Assembly: GCA_023419315.1 (NCBI GenBank) | Contig: JAEZYE010000034.1 | Location: 12,316 to 76,315 of the forward strand | Reading direction: 5' to 3' | DNA length: 64,000 bases | DNA from: Pseudomonadota bacterium | Lineage (GTDB): Bacteria; Pseudomonadota; Gammaproteobacteria; Xanthomonadales; Xanthomonadaceae | Shown here: one piece after another, positions 28,972-37,768 of the stretch | Position numbering within the stretch: the first letter of the stretch is position 1 | Layout: every line of letters starts with the position of its first letter | Made by a program: the position numbers and the translations under genes | The notes under the pieces: generated by a model | The model's database searches: none | Seen by the model: only the letters and a program-made list of their open reading frames with translations | Told to the model about the DNA's origin: nothing

Positions 28972-29295
28972 TCAGTGGGAGGCGCCGTTGGCGCGCGAAG
29001 GTTGCTGCGCGGCCGTGGCATAGCCGCCGGTCCCGCGTTCGAGGGTGCGGGCCACGCGCCCGATGGTGGTGACACTGACCTGGGTCAGGTCGTGGATTTC
29101 CCGGTACGGGACGCCCTTGAGCAGCAGCGGAACCACGCGCCAGCGGTCGGCCATGGCCTCCAGCTCGGCGGGCGTGCAGAGATCTTCCAGGAAGGCGCGC
29201 ACGTCGCCGGCCTGCTGAAGCCCGGCCAGGGCTTCGGCAAGGGCCTGCAGGGCAACGTTTTCGCGGTCTTCGTCGGTGCTGGGGCGGCGTTTCAT
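28972..29295 (-). CDS. TrpR/YerC-family transcriptional regulator of the his operon
   Basis: A 107-residue all-helical protein of the TrpR superfamily, YerC subgroup. The core LEDLCTPAELEAMADRW leads into a helix-turn-helix, VPYREIHDLTQVSVTTIGRVARTLERG. E. coli TrpR binds tryptophan, whereas YerC-type members have been predicted to regulate histidine synthesis. Here it is the first gene of the his operon, nine bases before hisG, and a perfect 20-bp palindrome lies 31 bases upstream of its start. The natural inference is an autoregulated his repressor with histidine, or a pathway product, as effector. Confidence 0.88.
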   Translation of the reverse strand: MKRRPSTDEDRENVALQALAEALAGLQQAGDVRAFLEDLCTPAELEAMADRWRVVPLLLKGVPYREIHDLTQVSVTTIGRVARTLERGTGGYATAAQQPSRANGASH

Positions 29296-29326
29296 GGGCT
29301 GGAAGGCGGGGATCGGGAAGGTTCAA

Positions 29327-29346
29327 TGTATTAACGCGTTAATACA
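29327..29346. promoter_or_regulatory. Perfect 20-bp palindrome, candidate his operator
   Basis: TGTATTAACGCGTTAATACA is a perfect inverted repeat, AT-rich at the flanks in an otherwise GC-rich region. It lies 31 bases upstream of the TrpR/YerC-like regulator and about 220 bases upstream of the divergent diguanylate cyclase. Its length and symmetry suit a TrpR-family dimer. Being at a typical promoter distance, it would allow repression of the whole regulator-his operon. Confidence 0.75.
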
Positions 29347-29566
29347 CTAGTCGAGCCATCCGTCCGGGTCAACCGCAGAGCCATCCAAACCCTGCCGCCC
29401 GTCTGTCCCGGGACACCGGCAGTCGCCGTTGGATCCTTGGGCCGCCGTATCCTTTTGCACAGCGGGACACGGTGGAAGCGTGCGTTGGGTAGCGCCTCAC
29501 GCGGGCGCGCCATGGCAGGCTGTGCGCGCCAAGACATCGACAACGGCAACCGGGGATTGCATCGCG

Positions 29567-31375
29567 ATGAAGCAGAGCGTTCGCGCAATGGGCATGGGAT
29601 TGCTGCTGTGGCTGACGACAGGTCCGCTGTCGGCCGCCGAGCCGGTGCTCGATCTGCATGCCGGCACGACGATTCATTCCCTCGCCGGCTTCACCGGCTA
29701 TCACCACGATGTGGATGGAAACTCCGATCTCGCGGAAATCGAACGCCTCGCCGGCACCCCGGCCTTTGCGCCCTTGCCCGATGGCGATGCTTCCTTCGGC
29801 TTCCAGCCCGGCGCCTACTGGTTCCATGCGCGGCTGCGCAACCGGAACGGCGAGGAGCCGCGCTGGCTGCTGGTGCAGCAGTACGCACTGAGCGATCGCA
29901 TCGACATCCATCTGCGCTACCCGGACGGCCGCGTGCTGCACGAACAGGGCGGCGATCACCTGCCCTTCTCCCAGCGATCGGTCCGATACCGGCATCCCAA
30001 CTTCCAGATCGACCTGCCACCCGATCAGACGGTGGATCTGTACGTGCGCGTGGAAAGCCAGAGTTCGATGCAGGTGCCGCTCGCGCTCTACACCCCGACT
30101 GCATTCGCCGAACTCTCGCGCGACGCGCAGTTCGCGATGGGCGTGTACTACGGCATCCTGCTGGCGCTGTTCACCTACAACCTGGTGCTGTGGCTGACGC
30201 TGCGCGACGCCAGCTACTTCTGGTACCTGTTCCACATCAGCGCTTTCGGCCTGGTGCTGTTCACGCTGTATGGGCTGGGATTCGAATACCTGTGGCCGGA
30301 ATCGGCGTGGCTTGCGGATCGATCCGTGCCTTTGTCGATCTGCCTGGCGCAGATCGGCATGCAGCAGTTCGCGCGCAACTTCCTTGGACTGCGCGAACGA
30401 TGGCCGATAGGCGATCGCGTTGGCCTGGGCATGATCATCCTGTTCCTGCTGTTGGGCCTGGCCTCGACCCAGATTGGCATCCGCACCTCCACCCAGCTCA
30501 CCGTGGTGGCGGTGATCATCAGCGTGGCCTGGATTGCCGTGGAAGCCGTGGTGGCCGTGCGTCGCGGCTACAAACCCGCGAAATTGTTCCTGCTGGCGTG
30601 GTCGATGTTCCTGGCCGGCATCGCGATGGTGGCCATGGTCGCGTTCGGCGTGCTGCCCAAGAACTTCGTGACCGAATACAGCGTGCAGATGGGCTCGGCG
30701 CTGGAAATGCTGCTGCTTTCGGTCGCGCTGGGCTATCGCTATGCATCGCTGCGCAACGAGAACGAGCGCATCGTGCGCGAATCGCGCGATCTGCTCGAAG
30801 TGAAAGTGGAGCAGCGCACCGCCGAACTGCGCAGTGCGCTTGGACAACTCGAAGCCGCGCATTTGCGCCTGCGCGAGTTCAGCCGGCTCGATGGCCTGAC
30901 CGAACTCTACAACCGCACGCATTTCCGCGAGGCGTTCGAACACCTGCTTTCACAAGCCCGCCATTCACAGCGGCCGATTTCACTGCTGATGATCGATCTG
31001 GATTACTTCAAGCGCATCAACGACACGTACGGCCATCTGGTCGGCGATGACTGCCTGCGCTGGACGTCCAACACGCTCGCCGAAACCCTGCGGCCCTACG
31101 GCGCGCTCGTGGCCCGCTTCGGTGGCGAGGAATTCATCGCCGCGCTGCCCGGCATGGATCTGGCCGAGGCCAGCGCAGTGGCCGAGAAATTGCGCCAGCG
31201 CCTGCGCGACCGTCCGTGCCGCAGCGGCGATCTGGACATTCCGGTGTCCGCGAGCATCGGTGTGCATTGCGTCGATACGGCCGGCAAGAACAGCATCGAC
31301 GCCGCGCTGCAGGTGGCCGACCTTGCGCTGTACGCCGCGAAAGCCGAAGGACGCGATTGCGTCCGTACGCTGTAG
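29567..31375 (+). CDS. Membrane diguanylate cyclase with 7TMR-DISM sensor
   Basis: A 602-residue sensor cyclase: signal peptide (to about residue 24), a periplasmic beta-rich 7TMR-DISM extracellular domain (about 30-165), seven membrane helices (about 185-390), a coiled coil (about 405-440) and a GGDEF domain (about 440-600) with RFGGEEF (GGEEF at 519-523). The active-site signature is intact, so it should make c-di-GMP. The inhibitory RxxD site reads RPYG, so product inhibition is probably weak. The ATG at 29567 gives the signal peptide; the frame is open 46 codons further upstream but without plausible protein. A bidirectional terminator follows. Confidence 0.9.
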   Translation: MKQSVRAMGMGLLLWLTTGPLSAAEPVLDLHAGTTIHSLAGFTGYHHDVDGNSDLAEIERLAGTPAFAPLPDGDASFGFQPGAYWFHARLRNRNGEEPRWLLVQQYALSDRIDIHLRYPDGRVLHEQGGDHLPFSQRSVRYRHPNFQIDLPPDQTVDLYVRVESQSSMQVPLALYTPTAFAELSRDAQFAMGVYYGILLALFTYNLVLWLTLRDASYFWYLFHISAFGLVLFTLYGLGFEYLWPESAWLADRSVPLSICLAQIGMQQFARNFLGLRERWPIGDRVGLGMIILFLLLGLASTQIGIRTSTQLTVVAVIISVAWIAVEAVVAVRRGYKPAKLFLLAWSMFLAGIAMVAMVAFGVLPKNFVTEYSVQMGSALEMLLLSVALGYRYASLRNENERIVRESRDLLEVKVEQRTAELRSALGQLEAAHLRLREFSRLDGLTELYNRTHFREAFEHLLSQARHSQRPISLLMIDLDYFKRINDTYGHLVGDDCLRWTSNTLAETLRPYGALVARFGGEEFIAALPGMDLAEASAVAEKLRQRLRDRPCRSGDLDIPVSASIGVHCVDTAGKNSIDAALQVADLALYAAKAEGRDCVRTL

Positions 31376-31381
31376 CGGCCG

Positions 31382-31414
31382 AAAAAAAACGCGCCGGCAG
31401 GCGGCGCGTCTGTT
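31382..31414. terminator. Bidirectional Rho-independent terminator
   Basis: A run of A (31382-31389), stem CGCGCC (31390-31395), loop, stem GGCGCG (31403-31408), then TCTGTTTT. Placed between the convergent cyclase gene and the ammonia-lyase gene, it can end transcription from both sides. Confidence 0.8.
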
Positions 31415-31418
31415 TTGG

Positions 31419-33305
31419 CTACTGGCGAATCGCCGAGAGCAGTTCGCCGCTTTCGACCAGTCGCACTGCGGTGGCGACTTCACCGTCCAACGCCCGATCA
31501 CGGTCGAGGAAGGGAATCGACTGACGCAATCGAGCATGCGCCGCCGCCACCGCCGGACCCGGATGGAATTCCGCTGTCGTCGCAAGTTCCGCGCGCAGCG
31601 CTTCCACTTCCCCGAGGAAATCCGTCCTGCCTTCCGCCACCGGCAGCGGACCGCCCTGCACCTTCGCCGCCAGCGCTTCGGCATCACCGCGTCGCGCGAG
31701 ATCGCGCGCCGCGTTGATCATGTCGCGACGCAGATCCAGCGCCTGCGCGGCGGTATAGATCTCCAGCGCCAGCACCTTGCCCAGATCCTGTGCCATCGCC
31801 AGCACATGGCGTGCCTCGTTGGCGCCCATCGACACGTGATCTTCCGCGTTGGCGCTCGTCGGCACCGAAAACACCGCGGCCGGATGCGCGCGGCTGGCGA
31901 GATCGTTGACGATGGCCGCAGCCGTGTACTGCACGATCATGTGGCCCGATTCGGTGCCGTCTTCGTTGCCGATCAGGAACGCCGGCAAGCCATCGTTGGT
32001 GGCGGGATCGACCAGCTTGTTGAGCCGGCGCTCGGAGATCGACGCCAGCACGGGGATGGCGGCCTTCACGTAGCTCATCGCCAGCGCCAGCGGCATGCCG
32101 TGGAAATGGCCGGCGGAGATTACCTGCTCTTCGACGTGTTCGGCCTGCTTGTCCGGGAATACCAGCGGATTGTCGGTCACCGCGTTGAGTTCGACATCGA
32201 GCACGCGCCGCGCCTGCGCCACCGCATCGCGCACGGCGCCATGCACCTGCGGAATGCAGCGCAGCGAATAGCTGTCCTGCGGCTGGTGCTTCTTGCCGCC
32301 ACGGAATGGACGGAAACGCAGATAGAACTTTTCGCGGCCGTGCCGCTGATCGGCCGGCACCCAGTCCCAGCCGATGTCGAAGCGCAGTGCCTGCGATTCC
32401 GGCGTATCCCAGCTCTGCGGCAACCACGGGCGGAATTTCGGCACGAGGTGGTACGGAATGTCGGCCAGCGTCGAGCCACTCAACAGCTCGCGCAAACGCT
32501 GGGCGACGAAGACCTGGCCCGGATGCGGGCGCAGCGCGTGGACTTCCTCGGCGAACGCACCCAGCCGGCCGGCAAACGCGTCGATCGTCATGGCCGCGGC
32601 GAGATCGGCCGTGTCCAGCAATTGCTCCAGGCGATAGAGCGCCAGCACGCCCATCGCGAGCATCTGCGCCGTGCCGTTGTTGAGCGCAAGGCCTTCCTTG
32701 TACGACAGCGTGATCGGCGAGAGGCCGGCGCGACGCAGCGCTTCCGCGCCCGGCATGCGTTCCCCCTGCAGGAAGGCTTCGCCGCCCCCCAGCAACACGA
32801 TCGCCAGATGCGACAGCGGCGCCAGATCACCCGACGCACCGACCGAGCCCAGCGAAGGCACCACCGGCACGATGCCCGCGTTGAGCATCGCCGCCAGCGC
32901 CTGCAAGGTCTGCACGCGGATGCCGGAATGGCCTTTCAGCAACGTGTTGATGCGGATACCCAGCATGGCGCGCACGATTTCCGGCGCCATCGGCTCGCCC
33001 ACGCATACCGCATGCGTGATGATCAGGTTGTGCTGCAGTTCTTCATGCAGCGAGCGGCCCGACGCCGTTGCGCCGGGCAGGCTGTCACGCAGCGGATGCG
33101 CGCCGAGCAGCTTGTCGGCGTTGCTGCCGAAGCCGGTCGAGACCCCATAGATGGGTTCTTCGCGCCGGACCTGTTCGGCGAGGAAGTCCGCGGCGCGCGC
33201 CACTTTCGCCAAGGCTGGCTCCGACAGCGCCACGCTGGCGCCGTAGGCAATCTCGACCAGTGTGTCGCGGGTCAGCGACTGTCCATCCAGCAGAATCGGT
33301 TTCAT
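31419..33305 (-). CDS. Histidine ammonia-lyase-like enzyme, long variant (HAL/PAL/TAL family)
   Basis: MIO-type aromatic amino acid ammonia-lyase of 628 residues, about 120 longer than usual HutH. The MIO prosthetic group should form from Ala157-Ser158-Gly159 in SVGASGDLAPLSH, and the catalytic Tyr is in YGVSTGFG (Tyr53). The substrate-selectivity position is His98 (NLIITHAV), closest to the SH of histidine lyases rather than the residues of tyrosine or phenylalanine lyases. About 48 extra residues are inserted at 279-341, between SGS and QDSYSLRC, and the C-terminus is extended. It overlaps hisS by four bases. No hutU, hutI or hutG is present, so a normal Hut pathway is not supported here; urocanate production for another purpose, or a different aromatic substrate, is possible. 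Confidence 0.85.
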   Translation of the reverse strand: MKPILLDGQSLTRDTLVEIAYGASVALSEPALAKVARAADFLAEQVRREEPIYGVSTGFGSNADKLLGAHPLRDSLPGATASGRSLHEELQHNLIITHAVCVGEPMAPEIVRAMLGIRINTLLKGHSGIRVQTLQALAAMLNAGIVPVVPSLGSVGASGDLAPLSHLAIVLLGGGEAFLQGERMPGAEALRRAGLSPITLSYKEGLALNNGTAQMLAMGVLALYRLEQLLDTADLAAAMTIDAFAGRLGAFAEEVHALRPHPGQVFVAQRLRELLSGSTLADIPYHLVPKFRPWLPQSWDTPESQALRFDIGWDWVPADQRHGREKFYLRFRPFRGGKKHQPQDSYSLRCIPQVHGAVRDAVAQARRVLDVELNAVTDNPLVFPDKQAEHVEEQVISAGHFHGMPLALAMSYVKAAIPVLASISERRLNKLVDPATNDGLPAFLIGNEDGTESGHMIVQYTAAAIVNDLASRAHPAAVFSVPTSANAEDHVSMGANEARHVLAMAQDLGKVLALEIYTAAQALDLRRDMINAARDLARRGDAEALAAKVQGGPLPVAEGRTDFLGEVEALRAELATTAEFHPGPAVAAAHARLRQSIPFLDRDRALDGEVATAVRLVESGELLSAIRQ

Positions 33306-34690
33306 CGACGTCCTGCCAATGCGCGGGCCTGTTCCAGCTCGACCTTCAGGCTGCTCGCCAGTTCATCGCGCTGCACTTCGAACTGCTGCTCGCGCACCAG
33401 ATCCTTTACGGTGACCGCACCACGCGCGCGCTCTTCGTCGCCGGCCAGCACCACGAAACGGATGCCGGCACGCGACGCGTACTGGAACTGCCTGGCCAGC
33501 TTGCGCGCTTCCATCTGCACTTCGGTGTTGATGCCGGCCGCGCGCAGGCGGCGCGCGATGTCGAGCGAATCGGCCAGCGCGCCATCATCCATCAGCGCCA
33601 CCATCGCCTGGACGCTGCTGTCGTCGCTGCCGGCAATGAGACCGGCTTCGCGCAGCTGCCAGAACAGCCGGGTCAGGCCGATGGAAATGCCGACGCCCGG
33701 CAGGCGCGACTTGGTGTAGTGGCTGGCAAGATCCTCGTAGCGGCCACCGGAGCAGATCGAACCAATCTGCGGATAGTCATCGAGCTGCGTTTCGTACACG
33801 GTGCCGGTGTAGTAGTCCAGTCCGCGCGCGATGGAGAAATTCAGGCAGTAATCGCTCTCCGGAACGCCCAGCGCCTTGACCAGTTGCAGCACTTCGCGCA
33901 ACTCGGCGACACCTTCGGCCAGCGTCGCGTTGCCTTCGCCCAGTGCGTCGAGTCGTGCGAGGGCGTCGTCATGATCCGTCGAACGCACGGCGACGAATTC
34001 GAGGATGCGTGCGACCGCATCGGCCGGCATCCCGAAATCGGGGCCGTGCAGCGTATCGCGCACGTACTCGGCGCCACGCTTGTCGAGCTTGTCGACTTCA
34101 CGCAGCACCAGCGCCTGCTGCGCCGGGTCCGCGATGCCCTGCGCTTCGAAGAAGCCGCGCATGAGCTTGCGGTTGTTGAGCTGGATGGTGAACGCACCGA
34201 TGCCCAGATCACTGAAGACAGCATGGATGACGGCGAGGATCTCGGCGTCGAAACGGATGTTCAGCGAATCCTTGCCGATGACGTCGATGTCGCACTGGTA
34301 GAACTCGCGGAAGCGGCCGCGCTGCTGGCGCTCGCCGCGGTACACACGCTGGATCTGGTAACGGCGGAACGGGAACGTCAGCTCGTGCTCGTGCTCGGCG
34401 ACATAGCGCGCCAGCGGGACGGTCAGATCGAAACGCAGCGCCAGTTCCGGCAGGCTTTCCCCCTCGGACTTGGCCAGCGCGCCCGTGGATTGCACGAAGT
34501 ACACCTGCCGTTCGGTTTCGCCGCCGGACTTGGTCAGCAGCGTTTCCGACAACTCGAACACCGGCGTCTCGACAGGCAGGAAGCCGAAGCGCTCGTAGTT
34601 GCGGCGGATGGTGTCCAGCATGCGCTGGAAGGCGATCTGCTCGCGTGGCAGCAGTTCCATGATTCCAGGCGGCGTACGCGGCTTGATCAA
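33302..34690 (-). CDS. hisS: Histidyl-tRNA synthetase
   Basis: Class II synthetase of 462 residues. Motif 2 is in FREFYQCDIDVIG, the histidine-specific motifs are in ARGLDYYTGTVYE and CSGGRYEDL, and motif 3 in GVGISIGLTRL. The C-terminal anticodon-binding domain follows (about 360-462). First gene of a two-gene unit with the ammonia-lyase, sharing ATGA at 33302-33305. Its start faces the divergent tRNA-Pro gene about 115 bases away. Confidence 0.95.
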   Translation of the reverse strand: MIKPRTPPGIMELLPREQIAFQRMLDTIRRNYERFGFLPVETPVFELSETLLTKSGGETERQVYFVQSTGALAKSEGESLPELALRFDLTVPLARYVAEHEHELTFPFRRYQIQRVYRGERQQRGRFREFYQCDIDVIGKDSLNIRFDAEILAVIHAVFSDLGIGAFTIQLNNRKLMRGFFEAQGIADPAQQALVLREVDKLDKRGAEYVRDTLHGPDFGMPADAVARILEFVAVRSTDHDDALARLDALGEGNATLAEGVAELREVLQLVKALGVPESDYCLNFSIARGLDYYTGTVYETQLDDYPQIGSICSGGRYEDLASHYTKSRLPGVGISIGLTRLFWQLREAGLIAGSDDSSVQAMVALMDDGALADSLDIARRLRAAGINTEVQMEARKLARQFQYASRAGIRFVVLAGDEERARGAVTVKDLVREQQFEVQRDELASSLKVELEQARALAGRR

Positions 34691-34765
34691 GCGAAAACTC
34701 CGGGTGAAAAGCGACCCGTCATTCTAAGACTGAACCGCTATCCCCGGCAGCCGGGAAAAAACCTG

Positions 34766-34794
34766 TTGCCGAGCCGCACCGGCCTGAATAGAAT
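34766..34794 (+). promoter_or_regulatory. Sigma70-type promoter of tRNA-Pro
   Basis: TTGCCG (34766-34771), a 17-base spacer, then TAGAAT (34789-34794). Transcription would start near 34801, about six bases before the tRNA. This is the best-matching promoter I found in the window. Confidence 0.7.
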
Positions 34795-34806
34795 AGCGGG
34801 CTCACA

Positions 34807-34883
<77 letters not shown>

Positions 34884-34904
34884 ATTAAATCAATTGGTTA
34901 CAAC

Positions 34905-34927
34905 AAACCGGCATCGCCGGTTTTTTT
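34905..34927 (+). terminator. Terminator of the tRNA-Pro gene
   Basis: Stem AAACCGGC (34905-34912), loop ATC, stem GCCGGTTT (34916-34923), with T residues continuing to 34927. The 248 bases from here to the next gene show nothing else I can support. Confidence 0.9.
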
Positions 34928-35175
34928 GTGCCCGCGGATCCGGCCTTCGCCGACCCGGACGCCGTCCCGCCGTTCGAGGCAATCCCCTTCTTCGCAGGCC
35001 GAGCAGGACCCCGCGTCTTCCTGTGCATCTCACTTTCAAATGCGCAGTTCCTGTTTCTCGGATGAAACGGCGACCTGCGTGTTCCTCAGCGCGCACGCAT
35101 CCACCAACGCAATGCGGGACAGTGTGTCGCGTCGCGGCGCTCGTGCCGAAGCGGCGGGATCCGGATAATTCCGCG

Positions 35176-36432
35176 ATGAATTTTCCGCTCCACTCTCCTT
35201 CCACACGCTCTCCCTTGTCCGGTCGTGGGCTGATTCTGGCGGGCATCGTGCTGTCGGCATTCAACCTGCGCACGGCAGTCACTTCACTGACGCCTTTGCT
35301 GGATGCATTGGGCGATCGGTTCGGATTCGGTGCTTCGGTGACCGGCGTGTTCGGCATGTTGCCGACGGCCGCGTTCGCACTGTTCGGCATCGCGACGCCG
35401 GCATTGGCGCATCGCATCGGCCTGGAGCGTACTGCGCTGCTGGCGATGGGTCTGGCGACGGCCGGACTCGCGCTGCGCAGCTTTTCGACCGATACCACGA
35501 CGCTGCTGCTGACCTCGATACTGGCGCTCGCCGGAATGGGCATCGGCAACATCGTGCTGCCGCCGCTGGTGAAGCGCTATTTCCCGGATCGCGTGGGCCG
35601 GGTCAGTACGATCTACATCACCGTGCTGCAACTCGGCACGATCATCCCGGCACTGGTCGCGGTGCCGGCCATGCATGCGGCCGGCTGGCAGGTGTCGCTC
35701 GGCTTGTGGTCGCTGTTCGCAGCCGCCGCGATGCTGCCCTGGATCAGTGTGCTGTGGATCGAGCGCCGCCACGACACGCCGCTCGCGGCCATCCACGATC
35801 ACGCGGTCACGGCCGCCGACGAAGCGCCCGAACTGGCCGCTCCGCCCGCACGCGGGCGCGTGTGGCGATCACCTGTCGCATGGGGCCTGGCCCTGATGTT
35901 CGGCATGACGTCGCTGATCACCTATTCGATGTTCACCTGGCTGCCGAAGCTGCTGACCGAGGCAGGCGGCAGTCCATCGCTCGGCGGCACGATGGTGGGA
36001 CTGTTCTCCGCGTTCGGCCTGATTTCCTCGCTGACGATGCCGTCGCTCGCGGTGCGCTGGCGCAATCCCTATCGCATCGTGATTGCCTGCGCGGTGTTCT
36101 ACGCCGTCGCCTTCACTGGCTTGCTGTGGATGCCGATGAAGTTCACCGCGCTGTGGGTCGCACTGCTCGGCATGGGACCCAGCACGTTCCCGCTGGCGTT
36201 GACGCTGATCAACCTGCGCACGCGCACGGCCGCCGGTTCGGCGTCGTTGTCCGGATTCATGCAGGGCCTGGGCTATACGCTGTCGTGCCTGGGACCGGTG
36301 ATGTTCGGCGTGCTGCACGAAACGAGCCACGGTTGGCGCATGCCGTTCGCTTTCCTCGCCGCGTGCGTGGGCGTGCTGCTGGTTGGCGGCTATCTGGCCT
36401 GCCGCCCGCGCTGGCTGGAAGACACCTGGTAG
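35176..36432 (+). CDS. MFS transporter of the CynX/NimT type
   Basis: A 418-residue 12-helix major facilitator. The N-terminus, LILAGIVLSAFNLRTAVTSL followed by a GFGASVTGVFGMLP segment, resembles the CynX/NimT (cyanate/nitroimidazole-like) subfamily, as does the second half with WLPKLLTEAGGSPSLGG. The ATG at 35176 gives a start just before TM1; the open frame reaches back to 34894 but crosses the tRNA terminator. The substrate is unknown. It converges with proA, ten bases apart. Confidence 0.85.
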   Translation: MNFPLHSPSTRSPLSGRGLILAGIVLSAFNLRTAVTSLTPLLDALGDRFGFGASVTGVFGMLPTAAFALFGIATPALAHRIGLERTALLAMGLATAGLALRSFSTDTTTLLLTSILALAGMGIGNIVLPPLVKRYFPDRVGRVSTIYITVLQLGTIIPALVAVPAMHAAGWQVSLGLWSLFAAAAMLPWISVLWIERRHDTPLAAIHDHAVTAADEAPELAAPPARGRVWRSPVAWGLALMFGMTSLITYSMFTWLPKLLTEAGGSPSLGGTMVGLFSAFGLISSLTMPSLAVRWRNPYRIVIACAVFYAVAFTGLLWMPMKFTALWVALLGMGPSTFPLALTLINLRTRTAAGSASLSGFMQGLGYTLSCLGPVMFGVLHETSHGWRMPFAFLAACVGVLLVGGYLACRPRWLEDTW

Positions 36433-36442
36433 GCGGCGCGGT

Positions 36443-37702
36443 CTACAGCAGATCCGGATGCCGGACCTGCCCGTCGCCGCGCACGACGAAGCGCTCCACC
36501 GTCAGCGATTCCGCGCCCATCGGGCCGTAGGCGTGCAGGCGCGTGGTGGAAATGCCTATCTCCGCACCCAGCCCGAGTTCGCCGCCGTCACTGAAGCGCG
36601 ATGACGCGTTGACCATCACCACCGCCGATCGCAGTGCGGAAACGAAACGCTCGGCATTCGCCGCGTCGCGCGTGGCGATGACTTCGGTGTGATCGGAACC
36701 GTAGCGCCGGATATGCGCGATCGCATCGTCGATGCCCTCGACCTCGCGCACGGCCAGGATCAGATCGAGGAACTCGGCGGCGTAGTCATCGTCGCCGGCT
36801 TCGACCATGTCCTGCACGCGGGTACGCGACCCGGCATCGCCGCGCAGTTCAACGCCGCGTGCACGCAGGGCCTGCGCTGCACGCGGCAGGAACGCATCGG
36901 CGACATCGCGGTGCACCAGCAGGGTTTCCAGCGCATTGCAGACGCCCGGCCGTGACGCCTTGCCATCCAGCACCAGGCGCAGCGCGAGATCAATGTCCGC
37001 GCTCGCATCGACGAAAAGATGGCACACGCCCTTGTAGTGCTTGATCACCGGAACGCGCGCATGTTCGGTGACGAAGCGGATGAGGCCCTCGCCACCGCGC
37101 GGAATCGCCAGATCGATGAGATCGCTCAGCTGCAGCAGTTCGATCATGGTTTCGCGACGCAGATCGCCAATCAGCGTGACGGCGGCCTCCGGCAGCCCTT
37201 GCGCCTTCAGCGCACCGCGCAACGCGGCGGCAATCGCGGTGTTGGAATGCAGCGCCTCCGATCCGCCGCGCAGGATGACGCCGTTGCCCGCCTTCAGGCA
37301 CAGCGCGGCCGCGTCGGCGGTGACATTGGGGCGCGCCTCGTAGATCATCGCCACCACGCCCAGCGGTACACGCACGCGCTGGATGCGAATGCCGTTGGGC
37401 CGCGTTTCCTCGCGCGTCACCTGGCCGACCGGATCCGGCAGCGAAGCCACATCCCGCACCGCCTGTGCGATGCCGGCCAGGCGCGAGGCATCCAGACGCA
37501 GCCGATCGAGCATGGCGCCGGTGATGCCCTTCGTCACGGCCGCCTCCATGTCGCGCTGGTTGGCCGCGAGAATGCCGGCTTCATCCGCCATGAGCGCATC
37601 GGCCATGGCGATCAGCAACGCGTTCTTGGCGCTGGTGGAAAGCTCGGCGATGCGTTGCGCCGCATCGCGGCATTGCAGGGCCTGTTGCTGGATTGCCGAC
37701 AT
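36443..37702 (-). CDS. proA: Glutamate-5-semialdehyde dehydrogenase (gamma-glutamyl phosphate reductase)
   Basis: Second enzyme of proline synthesis, 419 residues, NADPH-dependent, ALDH superfamily. VPLGVVAMIYEARPNVTADA is the ProA hallmark; the catalytic Cys is in RPGVCNALETLLVH. It is the last gene of the arg-pro operon, 66 bases after proB. Confidence 0.96.
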   Translation of the reverse strand: MSAIQQQALQCRDAAQRIAELSTSAKNALLIAMADALMADEAGILAANQRDMEAAVTKGITGAMLDRLRLDASRLAGIAQAVRDVASLPDPVGQVTREETRPNGIRIQRVRVPLGVVAMIYEARPNVTADAAALCLKAGNGVILRGGSEALHSNTAIAAALRGALKAQGLPEAAVTLIGDLRRETMIELLQLSDLIDLAIPRGGEGLIRFVTEHARVPVIKHYKGVCHLFVDASADIDLALRLVLDGKASRPGVCNALETLLVHRDVADAFLPRAAQALRARGVELRGDAGSRTRVQDMVEAGDDDYAAEFLDLILAVREVEGIDDAIAHIRRYGSDHTEVIATRDAANAERFVSALRSAVVMVNASSRFSDGGELGLGAEIGISTTRLHAYGPMGAESLTVERFVVRGDGQVRHPDLL

Positions 37703-37768
37703 CGTCCCACTCCGTATGCAGATGGAAATCGCGACAGCCGCTTTACGGCCTGAGCGCGCCTTGTGTCT

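Noticed and set aside
29347..29566. Open frame extending the cyclase N-terminus upstream of 29567
   Set aside because: The extra residues destroy the signal peptide and have no conserved character; the ATG at 29567 is preferred.
31047..33719. Plus-strand frame of about 890 codons
   Set aside because: Antisense to the ammonia-lyase gene for most of its length and overlapping the cyclase in another frame; composition is Arg/His-rich without domains.
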